From Prorocentrum cordatum (Eukaryota > Sar > Dinophyceae > Prorocentrales > Prorocentraceae), in contig CAUYUJ010012780.1 of assembly GCA_963575745.1 (NCBI GenBank), forward strand, positions 423,557-487,556: 64,000 bases of DNA. Reading direction: 5' to 3'. Positions 9,831 through 22,040 of this stretch are shown piece after piece (the first letter of the stretch is position 1; each line of letters starts with the position of its first letter). A program made the translations under genes and the position numbers. The notes below the pieces were generated by a model. The model had not been told where the DNA came from. It worked only from the letters and a program-made list of their open reading frames with translations, and did not search any database.

Positions 9831-10935
9831 TGAAGCGATGCACTGACGACTTCGACAGCATCTCCTTATTGTGAGGATTTCCATCGCGGAATTGCCATGT
9901 TGTGCAGGAACGGTACCACGACGATTTCGACAATATGTCATGTGTTGAAAATGTCCCTGGCGAAGACGCCATGTTGGGCAAGACAGAAATCACGACGACG
10001 TCGACAGCATCTTATGTTTGCGAGGATGTCCTTGGCGAACTCGCCGCTTGGGGCAAGCGCGATGTCGACAACATCTCATTTGTGTGAGGATGCCCCTGGC
10101 GAAAACGCGATGCTGGGCAAGACCGACACCACGACGACGCCGGCAACATCTCATTGTTGCGAGGATGCAGTGGGCGAATTCGAAACTAAATTGTCCTGAT
10201 GATGTCTGCAGCGAGAGCCTTCTTTTTAGGAATATCGTCGAAAGGCGGATCCTGCAGCATCCCATGCTCGGAGGATGCCTCAAGCGAAAAGCTCGATGTT
10301 GCAAATACGTTGCTGACACAATTTTATGTTGGTGAGGATGTCCTTAACGAAATTGCCATGTTGGCCCGTCTGGAGAGCGCTCTTAGGTTCATCTTGGGAC
10401 CCGTGCGGGGATATGTTAGACAATCTGGAGGCCATCAAATAATGATTCCAATACGATGTCCAACACTTTGTTGTTGTTATAACATTCGAGCGAGATCGCA
10501 AGTTGGGGAAGGCTCAATTGGGCTGCCTCGGAGCCCCATAAGAGAGACTCCGTGACGATGTTGCAAAAATAAGTTTTAAACTGCGATGTAGGAGATTGCT
10601 CTTTCGTTTGAGGATGTTCCTCGAGAACTCGCAAGGTTCGGCAGTCGTGAGGGCCCTACACTGGCGTCAAAACATAGATGCCCCAACAACCCGATGTTCG
10701 AAGGATGTCTCGATCGAAACGCTTGCTTTTGTAAAAAAAAAAACAGCGTTGGGAACATACCATTTGTGGCAGGATGTCTCAGGCGAGAGCCCCACGTTTG
10801 AACAGATGTCGAATTCGATAAGTCACATAGCTGATCTTTATATATCAAACGAAACACATGGTTTTGCAAACTACGGTATTGTGTATGTCTCCACGTGTTG
10901 AGGATGTCCCCAGCGAGCTCTCCATTTTCGACTCT
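9831..10935 (+). repeat. Degenerate tandem repeat, period about 75 bp
   Basis: The order GACGACGTCGACAACATCTC, TGTGCGAGGATG, TCCTGGCGAAAACGCCATG, TTGGGCAAGACAG recurs at about 9845-9910, 9930-9990, 10000-10060, 10070-10130 and 10135-10190. More diverged copies, recognised by GAGGATGTCC and GCGAA, continue to about 10930. Divergence increases towards the right end. No reading frame is maintained through the copies. Confidence 0.65.
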
Positions 10936-11285
10936 AAGAGAAGTCTGCGACACCTAGTGCTGCGGCTGCCAACCCCCCCAACTCCCCCAAGACCATCTCT
11001 CCCGGATAACGAATCGCACGCTACGAGCGCGTTCCGTCATCCGCAGCGCCCGGTTGATATATCACAAGGGTGCCTGGCGTGCCAGATACTTCAATTATCT
11101 GTTTTAGTGAAATCTGGCTTGCGGCCGTCTCTCCGTTCTGTTCCTCTCCTCCCTGCATGGTGGCGCAATTCGCCCACGGCATCCCCGTTCCATGCTACCT
11201 ATCGCCAGCGCAGTGACTCTGCCTAGCCGCCGGCGCAAAAACTGGTTGTGAACTCCGAGGAAGAGGGTCTCGGCCGATCCCGCTG
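10936..11285. other. No recognised feature
   Basis: About 350 bases of mixed sequence with no repeat, motif or credible open frame. Confidence 0.3.
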
Positions 11286-11800
11286 GCCGCACGGAGTGTC
11301 CACCTTCCATGGGTCTCCTTCCCAAGACGGCCTCAAGATGGCCTCCAAGACGGCCAAGATGGCTCGAAGACAGACTAAGACGGCCAGGATGGCCCTAAGA
11401 CGGCCCAAAATGCCCACCAGACGGCGCGGAGAGGGCCCCTAGAACGCCTCCAGGAGGCCGAAATCCGAGATGTCCCGTATGCTTCTCCATGCTTGTAAGG
11501 TTCTCGTAGTTCGAGCTTCCGACGCTCCAGGACGGCTGCATATGCCAGAGATCGCCCCAAGACGGTACATATCTCCAAAACGGCCCTAAAGCGCACACAC
11601 ACAGGGTCTCACGAGTTGCCAGAGCTGCCCCCAAGATGGCATCCGACGGCCAAGGGGTCCCTCTGCACCCAGGCCCACAGGAGGCCCCCCAGAGGCCCCC
11701 TACGAGGCCTCAGGAGGTCCAGGCCCGAAAGAGGCCACCTAGAGGCCCCAAAACTGCTCCCATGAAGCCGCATACCAACAAGCCACAACACGGCATCAAG
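11286..11800 (-). repeat. CCAAGACGGCC-type array
   Basis: Degenerate array of AAGACGGCC and AAGATGGCC words with a lower-GC island at about 11460-11530, as in the other arrays. It ends before a pyrimidine-rich stretch (about 11815-11870). Confidence 0.55.
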
Positions 11801-12340
11801 AGGCATCCATTTCCTCGTTCTCCTCCTCCATGTCCTCCTCCTCCTCCTCCTCGCCCATCCCTTCTCCTTCTAATTACGTGCAAGCCGGACAGGGAGTGGT
11901 CCCCTTGGAACTTAGGACCCCTCCCCCGCCCCCCCCCCCTGCGGACAAGGGGGCAGCCATTCCCCCTTCCTCCTGGACCCCCCCCCTCCCTGGAAGCATC
12001 CTCCTCACTCGTATCTACTGTTGCGAGGTGCTGCGTGTGGTCCTACATGCCTCCGAGATGCCTCAGATCTGCTCCGAGGCGGCTCCAAGTGGCCACGGAA
12101 CTTCCCAAGTACTCTCCCAAGAAGCCCCCCAACAGAGCCCAATAGGTTTCCAAGAAAGCCCAAGGAAAGGGTCTAGAGGGTCAGCGTCGTTGTCGTAGCC
12201 GCCGCCGCCGTCGTCGTTGTCGTTCCCCTTCAAGATCGGCGGCACTGGCCGGAAGGCCTTCCTGATACATCCTGTCCGTCGCACCCCCAGACAATCGATA
12301 GGGCGGGCTGGGCGCGTTGCCTGAAAATTCTGAACCATGT
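11801..12340. other. Pyrimidine-rich and unassigned sequence
   Basis: Holds a short TCC-rich run (about 11818-11870), a C run (about 11927-11939) and a GTCGTTGTCG/CCGCCGCCG run (about 12186-12228). Nothing suggests a gene. Confidence 0.3.
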
Positions 12341-12830
12341 ATGATCCCAAAGCTTGCACGTTGCAACAGTTTCACGAAAGGAGGGTGGCCCGTTTTCAGA
12401 ATGTGGCTCCCGCCTCAGCCCTGCGCGCACTAGTGTCAAAAATGTGCGATGGTTTCACGGCGCCGCGCGCATTCATCATACAAGTGTGCAGCAGCTTAAC
12501 AGATGAAGTGCGTTGCGTGCTCCGAATGACGCCCATTTCTTCTAACGCGTGCAGCAAACTTTACGGATGGAGGGCGGCTCGTTTCTTGTTCAAACCGTGG
12601 CCAAAGTGTAGCTCTGTGCGCATTCGGCTTAAGCATGTGCGCGCCACATGTTCACTGATGGAAGGCGGCTTCTGTTCAAAATGCTGCTCTCGCCTTCGCA
12701 CCGTGCCCATTCGTCCTAAACGCTTGCAACAATTTCATGGGTGGACGGCACTTCCGTTTCAAAATGTGGATATCGCCTTGGCGCCGCGCAGATTCGTCTT
12801 GACCGCTTTCACCAAGATCACAGACCCGCA
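12341..12830 (+). repeat. Degenerate tandem repeat, period about 100 bp
   Basis: About four to five diverged copies. Each has a GCTTGCA(A)CAATTTCA-like start, a GGATGGAGGGCGGCTCGTTTC-like middle, TTCAAAATGTGG, and a CCGCGCGCATTCGTC-like end (for example 12354, 12545, 12720). Substitutions and small indels break any common frame. Confidence 0.6.
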
Positions 12831-13090
12831 TGGTTGAAGTCCTACGAATGGTGGTCTGGCACGATTTAGTACTGGCTGGGAGCATCAGTGATGTTGAAGC
12901 CCCAGGAATGCTCTTCTGGGGCGATTTGGGATTGTCAAGATGCAACAGTCATGTCGATTCGTGTTGGTTCGAGGCGCTGAAGTCCCAAGAACTGCGTCTT
13001 GGCACGATTGAGGATTCTCAGACGGTTGCCTTTCAATGGGGCACGTTCCACAATGAAGCTACATTCTTGTTGGGATCTATGACAAGGAAA
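12831..13090 (+). repeat. Degenerate tandem repeat, period about 70 bp
   Basis: GAAGTCCTACGAATGGTGGTCTGG (12837), GAAGCCCCAGGAATGCTCTTCTGG (12896) and GAAGTCCCAAGAACTGCGTCTTGG (12980) start three diverged units, each followed by a (G)CACGATT or GCGATTT word. Confidence 0.55.
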
Positions 13091-14900
13091 TTTGGAGGGA
13101 GGATGTATTGCAACATCGTTGGTGCGTCTTGGGTTTACACTGGTCTTTCTCCTCCTCCATTCTCATTCACTACCCCCCCTGCTCCCCCCTCCACCCTCCT
13201 CCCTCTCCTCCTGCTCCTCTTCCTTTCCCGTCAATGATCCTCCTCCCCATTCTGCTGCGTCTCCTCAACACCAAACCCGCTCCTCCGCCAAACAGTATCT
13301 TCCTCCTCATCCTCCTCTTCCTCCTCCCCGTTCCCCCTCCCAATCCGCGGGCCCACGGCGGGGGAGGCCGCCCGATCCAAGCCTCGCCCTTCTTCTCGTC
13401 GATAGCGACGGCGCCCGCGAACAGCAACACGAAGGGCGAAAAGACGAGGGAACTGTCCATGATGGAATTGAACCTCCGTTCGCGGAGGGCTTAGAGAAAC
13501 GGGTAGGGATGAGAGTGGATGGAAGATGCGCTGGGAAACGCAAAATCAATCAACATCGAACTGGGAACTTAGATTGACCCGGGCGAATCATCGGATGCAC
13601 AGCGAAGCCACGGAAACATCGGGCCGCATCGGACCGTCCTAACATCGGAATCGAATTGGACCGAGCCGGGCAAAATCGATGTGGAAGCGGATCAATGGAA
13701 GAAAACTCTACACGCAAAGGTTACCAACTACGGCGCGGGGAAGCAGTGATTCCAGGGGCGTGGCACGACAATCAGTCGATAGGACAAAAACGAGCGAGAG
13801 GAAACCTACAACAGAATCCGAATGAAACGCTACACTGCGTCGTGGGAAGCGACCGGATTCGGAGTCACGAGCCCTGAAACCGAGCCCTTAAACCGCTTGG
13901 ACAAACATCTTGCAGGTTCAGCGGCTTGATGCGTGCATAGTGTAACGATGCAAGTGGTAGGCAGAAGTGGAGGAGGAGGAGGAGGAGTGGAGGACTGGCC
14001 CCAATGTCGAGAGAACCGTATTGCCAGCGGCCCCTTCCTGGAAGATCATCAAAACTCTACCAATATTTGAGAACCGCTTCCACTCAGCAAACGGGATCAT
14101 GCCCCATTCTGCAGCTGCTGCTAACACCCCCCCCTCTCAAACCTCCAAGGCCTAGCATTATGGCGTGCGTCGAGAGAAAACATTAACAAGATGAAGATTG
14201 ACGAGTAGGAACCACATAGTGACTGCTAATTGTGATGACGAGGGAAAATAAGGGACATCGGTTCTCGGAAGCGGAGGACAAGAATCAGCATCAAGATGCC
14301 ATCACCATCGACTACACTCTCCCTCTCCGCATGTTCTGGTCGAAATGTTTCTGCGCTAAGATGTTCGCACACACGTAATGCTAAATGGAGAGGCATGTAC
14401 AAGACTCCCGATAATGGTTGTGCATCAGCGAGCATTGAAATAGCATGCGGTCAACAACATCGACCCGCACGTGCACTATTTACATCTGGCAAAGGACTGT
14501 CCAGCTTTGACTGTAGTGTCTCCAACGAAAGCAACGAACGGATTGTGTGGGATAGGCGTCAGTCTCTGGCAGCGCCAGCGAGAACCATCCGCCTCCGTGC
14601 TCCTGTCCTGAAGCGGAGTGCCCCAAGAGCCCTGCTGGTCACTCGTGCTCTTAGCATGTTGCTTGCGCTAGGGGTTCATGTTGAGCTTGCCTCACGAACT
14701 GGATGGCTCAGCAAGGGGCTCCGCCCGGTGCCCCGCTGGTGGGCGCCCGTGGGTGTCTCACGTCAGGCGAGTCTGCCGTGGTTCCGCCCGGTGCCTGCGC
14801 GGGGGCGCTCGCGGGCGCCTCGCGCTCCGGGTGGGCGTGCCGAGGTTTCGCCCGGCCGCCCGCCCGCGGCCGCCGCGTGCGCTGGGCGGCCGCACAGCTC
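13091..14900. other. Unassigned region with a pyrimidine tract
   Basis: The plus strand is C/T-rich at 13140-13340. The remainder is mixed; the first half has purine-rich CATCGGACCG-like words (about 13615-13660) that recur near 19917, 58365 and 59250. The end (about 14700-14890) is very GC-rich. No gene is supported. Confidence 0.3.
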
Positions 14901-14904
14901 GCAC

Positions 14905-15065
14905 TGAACAGACTTTACACACACAGCTCGCACCACACAGCAACACAGAACTTGCAGCACACATAGACTGCCCCGCACACCTTGCGCCGCATAACTTACA
15001 CCAGGTGGCTGATACCATATCTTACACCACGTCGCTCACATCAAATAGCTCACTCATCAGCAATG
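14905..15065 (-). repeat. Degenerate ACACC-type short repeat
   Basis: Runs of about 20-25 bases built on ACACAGCTCGCACCACACAG and CATAACTTACACCAGGTGGC. The reverse complement of the same texture appears at 18545-18700, so the two blocks form a long-range inverted pair. Confidence 0.4.
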
Positions 15066-15545
15066 CAATGGCTTACTATCTGGGGTCCACGCCGGTAAAC
15101 ATTGCTTTTCCAAGGACTGGGATCCTGCCAAAGAGCCCCAGACCCCCGATTCCAGGGTGCGCCTGTGCACCCAAAGGCCCGTCTAGGGGCACTCTGTGGG
15201 GTCTCTTGCGCCGTCTTGGGGACCAGGGGATGCAACACCTGTTTGGCTTGCATGAGTTTGCCATTCTCGCCTTATCGGTCTCATACCGTCCCAAGACGGC
15301 CCCAAAAGCTACCAAGAAGGACACAAGAGGCTTCATAGACGGCTCCAGGAGTGGCCCGAATTACCCTGCGACGTACCCAACCCACGTGCATCAAGTGGCA
15401 AGAGGAGTAGGCCAACATTAGCAGGAACAACGATAATGTAGGCGATGTGAATTGCTGTGCAAACTACATGGGATGCGCACGCATTGCACGGCTCACAGGA
15501 CGACGATCGAAAAAACGAGGATTAAAGCCCCAGGCTCGCGTATGA
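15066..15545. other. Short array fragment and unassigned sequence
   Basis: 15130-15350 contains scattered CCAAGACGGCCCC and CAAAGAGCCCC words typical of array edges. The rest has no recognised feature. Confidence 0.35.
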
Positions 15546-17640
15546 CGTCACTCCGCTGGGCCACCCAGCAGCCCTCGAAAGTGGTGACAGTTTCGCAGAT
15601 CGCAGCCCCCCAAGGATGGCGAGGTCTAATCTGAATCCGAAAATGTCCCCACTCCGCTGGGCCCTCCAGCAGCCCTCGAAAGTGGCGACAGTTTCGCAGA
15701 TCGCAGCCCTTCGGGGATGGCGAAGTCGAGCCTGAGTCTGCGTAGGACCCACTCCGCTGGCCCCCCAGCAGCCATCGAAAGTGGCGACGGTTTCGCCAAT
15801 CGCAGTCTCCCAGGAATGGCGAGGTCGAATCTGAGTACCCCACTCCGCTGCCCCCCCCAGCAGCCCTCGAAACTGGCGACAATTTCGCAAATCGCAGCCC
15901 CCCCCAGCGATGGCGAGGTCTAATCTGAGTCCCCGTGGGGGCTCACTCCGCTGGTCACCCCAGCAGCCCTCGGAAGTGGCGACAATTTCGCAAATCGCAG
16001 CCCCCAGAGATGGCGAGGTCTAATCTGAGTCCCCGTGGGGCCTCACTCCGCTGGGCCCCCAGCAGCCCTCGAAAGTGGCGACAGTTTCACATCACAGATC
16101 GCAGCCCCCCAGGGATGGCGAGAACTAATCTGAGTCCCCGTGGTGCCTCACTCCGCTGGGCCCCCCAGCAGTCTTTGAAAGTGGCGACAGTTTCACAGAT
16201 CGCAGCCCCCCCAGGGATGGCAAGGCCTAATCGGAGTCCCCGTCCCCGTGGTGCCTCACTCCGCTGGACCCACCAGCAGTCCTCGAAAGTGGCGACAATT
16301 TCACAGATCGCAGCCCCCACAGATGGGGAGGTCTAATCTGAATCCCCGTGGTGCCTCACTCCGCTGGACCCACCAGCAGCCCTCGAAAGTGGCGACAGTT
16401 TCACAGATCGCAGCCCCCCAGGGATGGCGAGGTCTAATCTGAGTCCGCGTGGTGCCTCACTCCGCTGGACCCACCAGCAGCCCTCGAAAGTGGTGACAGT
16501 TTCACATATCGCAGCAACCCCCAGAGATGGCGAGGTCTAATCTGAGTCCCCGTGGTGCCTCACTCCGCTGGACCCACCAGCAGCCCTCGAAAGTGGCGAC
16601 AGTTTCACAGATCGCAGCCCCCCACAGATGGCGAGGTCTAATCTGAATCCCCGTGGTGCCTTACTCCGCTGGACCCACCAGCAGCCCTCGAAAGTGGCGA
16701 CAGTTTCAGAGATCGCAGCCCCCCCCCCAGAGATGGCGAGGTCTAATCTGAATCCCCGTGGTGCCTCACTCCGCTGGACCCACCAGCAGCCCTCGAAAGT
16801 GGCGACAGTTTCACAGATCGCAGCCCCCCAGCCCCCAGGGATGGCGAGGTCTAATCTGAATCCCCGTGGTGCCTCACTCCGCTGGACCCACCAGCAGCCC
16901 TCGAAAGTGGCGACAGTTTCACAGATCGCAGCCCCCCAGAGATGGCGAGGTCTAATCTGAATCCCCGTGGTGCCTCACTCCGCTGGACCCACCAGCAGCC
17001 CTCGAAAGTGGCGACAGTTTCACAGATCGCAGCCCCCCCAGAGATGGCGAGGTCTAATCTGAATCCCCGTGGTGCCTCACTCCGCTGGACCCACCAGCAG
17101 CCCTCGAAAGTGGCGACAGTTTCACAGATCGCAGCCCCCCACAGATGGCGAGGTCTAATCTGAATCCCCGTGGTGCCTTACTCCGCTGGACCCACCAGCA
17201 GCCCTCGAAAGTGGCGACAGTTTCAGAGATCGCAGCCCCCCCCCAGAGATGGCGAGGTCTAATCTGAATCCCCGTGGTGCCTCACTCCGCTGGACCCACC
17301 AGCAGCCCTCGAAAGTGGCGACAGTTTCACAGATCGCAGCCCCCCAGGGATGGCGAGGTCTAATCTGAATCCCCGTGGTGCCTCACTCCGCTGGACCCAC
17401 CAGCAGCCCTCGAAAGTGGCGACAGTTTCACAGATCGCAGCCCCCCAGGGATGGCGAGGTCTAATCTGAATCCCCGTGGTGCCTCACTCCGCTGGACCCC
17501 CCAGCAGCCCTCGAAAGTGGCGACAGTTTCACAGATCGCAGCCCCCCCAGGGATGGCGAGGTCTAATCTGGGTCATGACCCCACTCCGCTGGGCCCCCAG
17601 CAGCCCTCGAAAGTGGCGACAGTTTCGCAGATCGCAGCCC
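15546..17640. repeat. Satellite, about 102-bp period, about 20 copies
   Basis: The marker GATGGCGAGGTCTAATCTGA recurs every 99-110 bases from 15615 to 17553. Each unit also carries CCCCGTGGTGCCTCACTCCG, CTGGACCCACCAGCAGCCCT, CGAAAGTGGCGACAGTTTC and ACAGATCGCAGCCCCCC. Most length variation comes from the C run, which differs between copies. Left-end units are the most diverged and the units at 16320-17550 nearly identical, the usual pattern when homogenisation acts in the array interior. Open frames of 60-110 codons arise because some units are 102 bases, but C-run length changes break them. Confidence 0.95.
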
Positions 17641-18500
17641 CGCACAGGGATGACCAGGCAGGAGGCAAGCTGACACGCGGCGACGAGCAAGGTGAGATGC
17701 AGGGGGGAAGAGGAAAGGAGGAACGAGGCGGGAAGGAGGAGGAGGAGGAGGAGGAGACGCGACCGCACTGCTCTATTCAAAACGAGAACCCAACGCAGGA
17801 GGGTTGGGAAACAACTTTTTCGGTCGCGGCCGCGAGACGAGGGTCAGGCGGCGAAAGCGACGGCCCGAAAAATCGCGCTGCGAACGGAATCCAGGAACGC
17901 AGCTGGGAGCCCACCCAGAACATGGCCCCGATTCAAGCCCCCACGAGAACCCCCATGAGGCGGCAACGAGGACCCCAAACAGGCACGCAAGCGGCCCCCG
18001 AGAAGCCCCCACATAATTGGGAACACGCAGTATTCCCACTCCGTGCTCCCATGCCTCAACTTCGCCCTGCATCCAGCACAGGCACGATGGTGAGGTGGGC
18101 CGGAGGTCCCTGGATGCACCGCAGCCACCTTCTGTTTGCAAATGGGTGCGTCGCATGCCGAATGCGCATTTCCTTTTTTAACCCGTCCAAACAATTCCCC
18201 GCGGTCTCCGACTCAACCCGCCGGCCACGCGGAACATTCATGTGTCATCGGCTTTCCCGGTCAAGATGGTCCCATGAGGGTTCCAACGCGGCCAAGGTGG
18301 CTGAAGATAGCTTCCAAGCTCCAAGATTCCCAAAAAGGGTCTCCAAGACGGTCAAGATAGCCCAAATGAGGCCGCATGATCGCCTGAAACGGCCCAAGAG
18401 TCTCCGATGACTCTCTCAAGACGACCCACGAAACCTCCAAGAGGCCCCCACGGAAAGCACGAAGAGGCTACGATCGTTGACTGCTATTTCCCGGGCGAAA
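17641..18500. other. Purine run and array-like sequence
   Basis: Includes a GGA-rich purine stretch (about 17700-17757) and, from about 17930, CCCCCACGAGAACC, CCAAGACGG and AAGAGGCCCCC words typical of the low-complexity arrays. No gene is supported. Confidence 0.35.
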
Positions 18501-18544
18501 ACATGTTAACCATCATTGACCCCACGCAACGCATGATTGCAATG

Positions 18545-18700
18545 TTGTGGAGGTGCAAGCTATGAGGTGTGACTACGAGGTGAAACTTATATAGTTTAAG
18601 CAGTGTGGTGTGAGATAGTATGGAGCTGAAAACCATGCGGTGTGACAAATATCGTGTAAGCTACGCTGTGTGAACTGGAGGTGGAAACTATGGGTGAACA
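18545..18700 (+). repeat. Degenerate GGTGTGA-type short repeat
   Basis: GCTATGAGGTGTGACTACGAGG, CTGAAAACCATGCGGTGTGAC and GTGTAAGCTACGCTGTGTGAAC are diverged repetitions of about 25-45 bases. On the opposite strand they resemble the block at 14905-15065. Confidence 0.4.
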
Positions 18701-21700
18701 TCACTTGCCGAACTTGAAATTGTCAACTCCACTGCTCGCGCAATCATCCCACCCACCCACCCCCAACTTGGTTTGCAAAACCCATGCGGGAACGATTGCG
18801 ATGAGTGCTGGGTGTTGGCTGGTGCGTATATGTGGCCGCGCTAGCCCGCGCATGCTCGCGCGCGCAGCGGCCAGCTAGTTTGGCGCGACCGACACGAATC
18901 ACGAACGCGGTGGCGCTGACCGCTCGGCACATCCCAGCGGGCACTTCAGTGCGAGACGGCGACTTGGGCGGGCGCGGTATAATGGCAACGTCGACAACGG
19001 TAGACACGATGATGATAATAGCGATGCTGGCGACGATGCTGACAGCGACGACGGGCAGCCAGTGACGGCGCCGATGCTGATCACGCCGGCGACGATGACG
19101 GCGTGATCAGCACAATCCAACGTGTTTCCCAAACGTCGACTGAGCCTTTGGCCGCGTAGGTGTTTCCTGGCAGGGCTGTGGTACGCCGTGGGCATTTCGG
19201 TGACAAGCGCGCAGTAGTTCAACGCATGGTGCAAACAACGAAAGCTGACCCACTACATTAAGTATGCGCTTTCAGTATGTGGCCCTTGAAACCGAATTGA
19301 TGCACGATATTCGTTGGAAACGAACATTCGAACGCACGGGGCTGCATTACGTTGTTGCGTCTGTCCGCCTGCCTGGTTCTGCTTCATGTATGGCGAGCGC
19401 GGATCATTACAGTCAAAACTGGGCAGTAAACTCGTGCTCGAATTCTAAATTACGCTGAGCTCTTGCTCTCCACTACATATTCGACACACCTGCCCATGGA
19501 TCCCATCACGCAAAACCGAGCTTGCTCTGCTGTTCCTCCACCGAATTTCTGCATATACACATTACATGTCCAATGACAGCCTGTGGCTGGCTGGAATCGC
19601 GCACATGCTTGCCGATCTCAAGCTCTTCTGTCTCCGAAACCCTAAACCTCACCATGTCCGTCATATCAAGAACCGATCCGTGCAATAAAAAACAAGAAAT
19701 CTCCTGCCAACAATGTAGCCAGGAGCCGAATTCTTTCATTCAAACTATCGTGCTTCACTAACCGGAGGAGGCCGAAAAACAACCTCTGCAAGTGGGCAGT
19801 AACGGAGAGGACGACCACCAAATGTCTACCTGAACGAACACCAAATGTACATGAGAACGGGTGTCAACGACCTGGCATTATCTACAGTGTTTGACCGTCA
19901 AAAATGGTTTCACCTCGGAACCGCATCGGACCATGTGTTCGACTCTTGTGTACTCCATCCCCTCTTCAACCTCCTCCGCCCCCCCTCTCTTGCACTCTCC
20001 CTGCTCCCTGTACGTCGACTCTCCCCCCGCATCCTCTTACCTCCTGTTTCTCCAGATAGTGCTCCAACCACTGACGACTCAATAGTTTACCAGACAACCC
20101 AGTGAACCAAACATGATAGCTGAGCTGGGCTTCCATACAACAGAGAAGCGAGAAGAGGAATGAGAACGGATGCGCAACCCGAGGAAGAGAAAGATGAACA
20201 CATCCCTTCGGAGCCGAGGGCCGCGCGAAAATCATGCTTAGCACCCGAAGGCACAGACTAAATGCTGTCGGACGGTGGAACAAACTGTGCTGTGGGGAAG
20301 CGAAGACCCACAAGAAGACCGACTGCCATTGCTCTTCTGAGAGCACCAACTGCCCCCACCCGCGTAGCGTCAAAACCTTGCAATGGACAACCGTAGATGG
20401 TGGACGGAGTCATACTCGAGCCCCATCTACGAACATATGTATGAGCAGCACCCGAGGAAGAGCCCACGAAAGGATATAGGACAGCCCGAACACAGAGCGC
20501 CTTCCGAAACCAAGGTGGTCCTGTTTCAAACGTTCTGAATGTACCGACGCGTATTCTCCCAAACCCCACCAACTCCCACCAAAAATTGGTCATCACGGAA
20601 CAGAAGTCATAATCATGGTCCTCAATGTCCCGTGTTCGGCTCTGACGATCGATACCATATTACATATTACTTGCACATGTACAAGTGTGAACGCGCATGT
20701 CGCGCTTGTCTGCCGAGGCTTGCTGAGGAGACAGGTGAATGAGGAGGAAGAGAAGGAGGAGCAGCAGGAGGCGGGGGATAAGGGGCTTGGTGAGCGTTTT
20801 CTGATTCGGCGTTTCGACATTGGGCGGAAGGGGGTTGAGGGGGGGGTCTGGCTTCGGACCTCTGCTTAGTGCGACTGCTTGCAGCAGTGCGTTCTGTGGG
20901 GGAGGCCCAACTTGCTCGAAACAGGGGCCAAAAACAACCAGGATCTACTCCACGTGGAGGGGGGGGAGGGGGGATGCGAGGGCCCGCGCCGATTGGCAAA
21001 ACAACGAATAAGAAAACGATCACTTGCTCAAGGTTCGTCCGTCCGCCTAAATGCCCGAGGGCACTGGGAGCAGCGCCAGACGCAGACGTCCGACGAGGAG
21101 CTTTTTCAATCCGCGGACCCCAAGAGGTCTTGACCCCTTCCCCGGGGGTAGCCGTGCATCCCAGATCAGTGTTTGATGGTCCTGGGGCTCGAGATCGGCC
21201 CCCCCCGGAGGCCGAAATCGAGGCACAAGGGCTCGGGTCGAACAAACCATGCCAGAGGTTTGGGCTGGGAACACACTCGTGGTAGCCGGCTTCAAGATGG
21301 GCGTGAGTGAGTGGGGGGCGATAGAAACGGGGGGAGAAGAGTGGTACAGTTCTCGGTCCCTGAAGACCCCCCTGTGGGGCCGCAAAGGGCTCCATTTAGG
21401 GGCCCTGATGGGCCCCTCTCTGCAGCCCTCGATGCCCCCCCCATTTGGCGCTCCCTCACATTATGCGACGCCCAAGTGGAAACAGACACTCGTGGCTGCC
21501 AGCCGCGCAAGCAGAAGCGGTGCAGCTGCGGAGCGGCGGGCCAGGACTTCCGCTCGCCCCACTCGTCAAGCAGGCCTCCCCGCAGGAGAAGCCGGACGGG
21601 CGTCGCACGACGGCGGTGCCTCCTGGCTCCGGCAGCAAGGGGCCTGCCAGGATCCATCAACATCAGATCGGGAAATCGGATCGCCGGGATGTGCGGATGT

Positions 21701-21848
21701 GCGCCATATCGGACCGCGTCGGCACTGAGCCGCAATCGATTCATATCGGCAACCGCTAGGCCGCGCAACGACGCCACGCGGGTCATGGGCCGCACCGGAT
21801 CGTCGGAACAGGTGCAACCAAAACTGAAGGGCCTGTTTTCCACCAACA
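18701..21848. other. Unassigned region
   Basis: About 3.1 kb with no recognisable gene. The sequence at 19250-19800 is lower in GC than its neighbours and holds a 77-codon minus-strand frame (19739-19506) without a known motif. G-rich runs occur at 20840-20975. Confidence 0.3.
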
Positions 21849-22040
21849 CCACCACCACCACAAGTTGGAGGGGGGAGGGGGTGGAGGATGAGGATGAGGA
21901 GGAGGAGGCGGAGGAAGAGGAGGGGGACGAGGAGGAGGAGGAGGAGGAAGAGGAGGAGGAGGAGGAGGAGGAGGAGGAGGAGGAGGAAGAAGAAGAGGGG
22001 GAGGAGGGCCCCTCCCCCCTCCCACTTATGGTGGTGGTGG
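21849..22040. repeat. Foldback element around a GGA microsatellite
   Basis: The left arm CCACCACCACCACAAGTTGG, then AGGGGGGAGGGGG (from 21849), pairs with the right arm CCCCTCCCCCCTCCCACTTA, then TGGTGGTGGTGG (ending 22040). The arms are about 33 bases and nearly perfect. The interior (about 21883-22005) is entirely purine, mostly GGA/GAG triplets, and yields poly-Glu or poly-Arg open frames that are not genes. Confidence 0.75.

Noticed and set aside
13441-13500. tRNA-like sequence near GAACCTCCGTTCGCGGAGG
   Set aside because: Only a small hairpin is present; no cloverleaf could be drawn.
16628-17163. Repetitive protein with SKVATVSQIAAP units
   Set aside because: It exists only where satellite units happen to be 102 bases; C-run length changes break it in neighbouring units.
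15546-17640. CRISPR-like array
   Set aside because: There are no unique spacers; the whole about 102-bp unit repeats, so it is a satellite.
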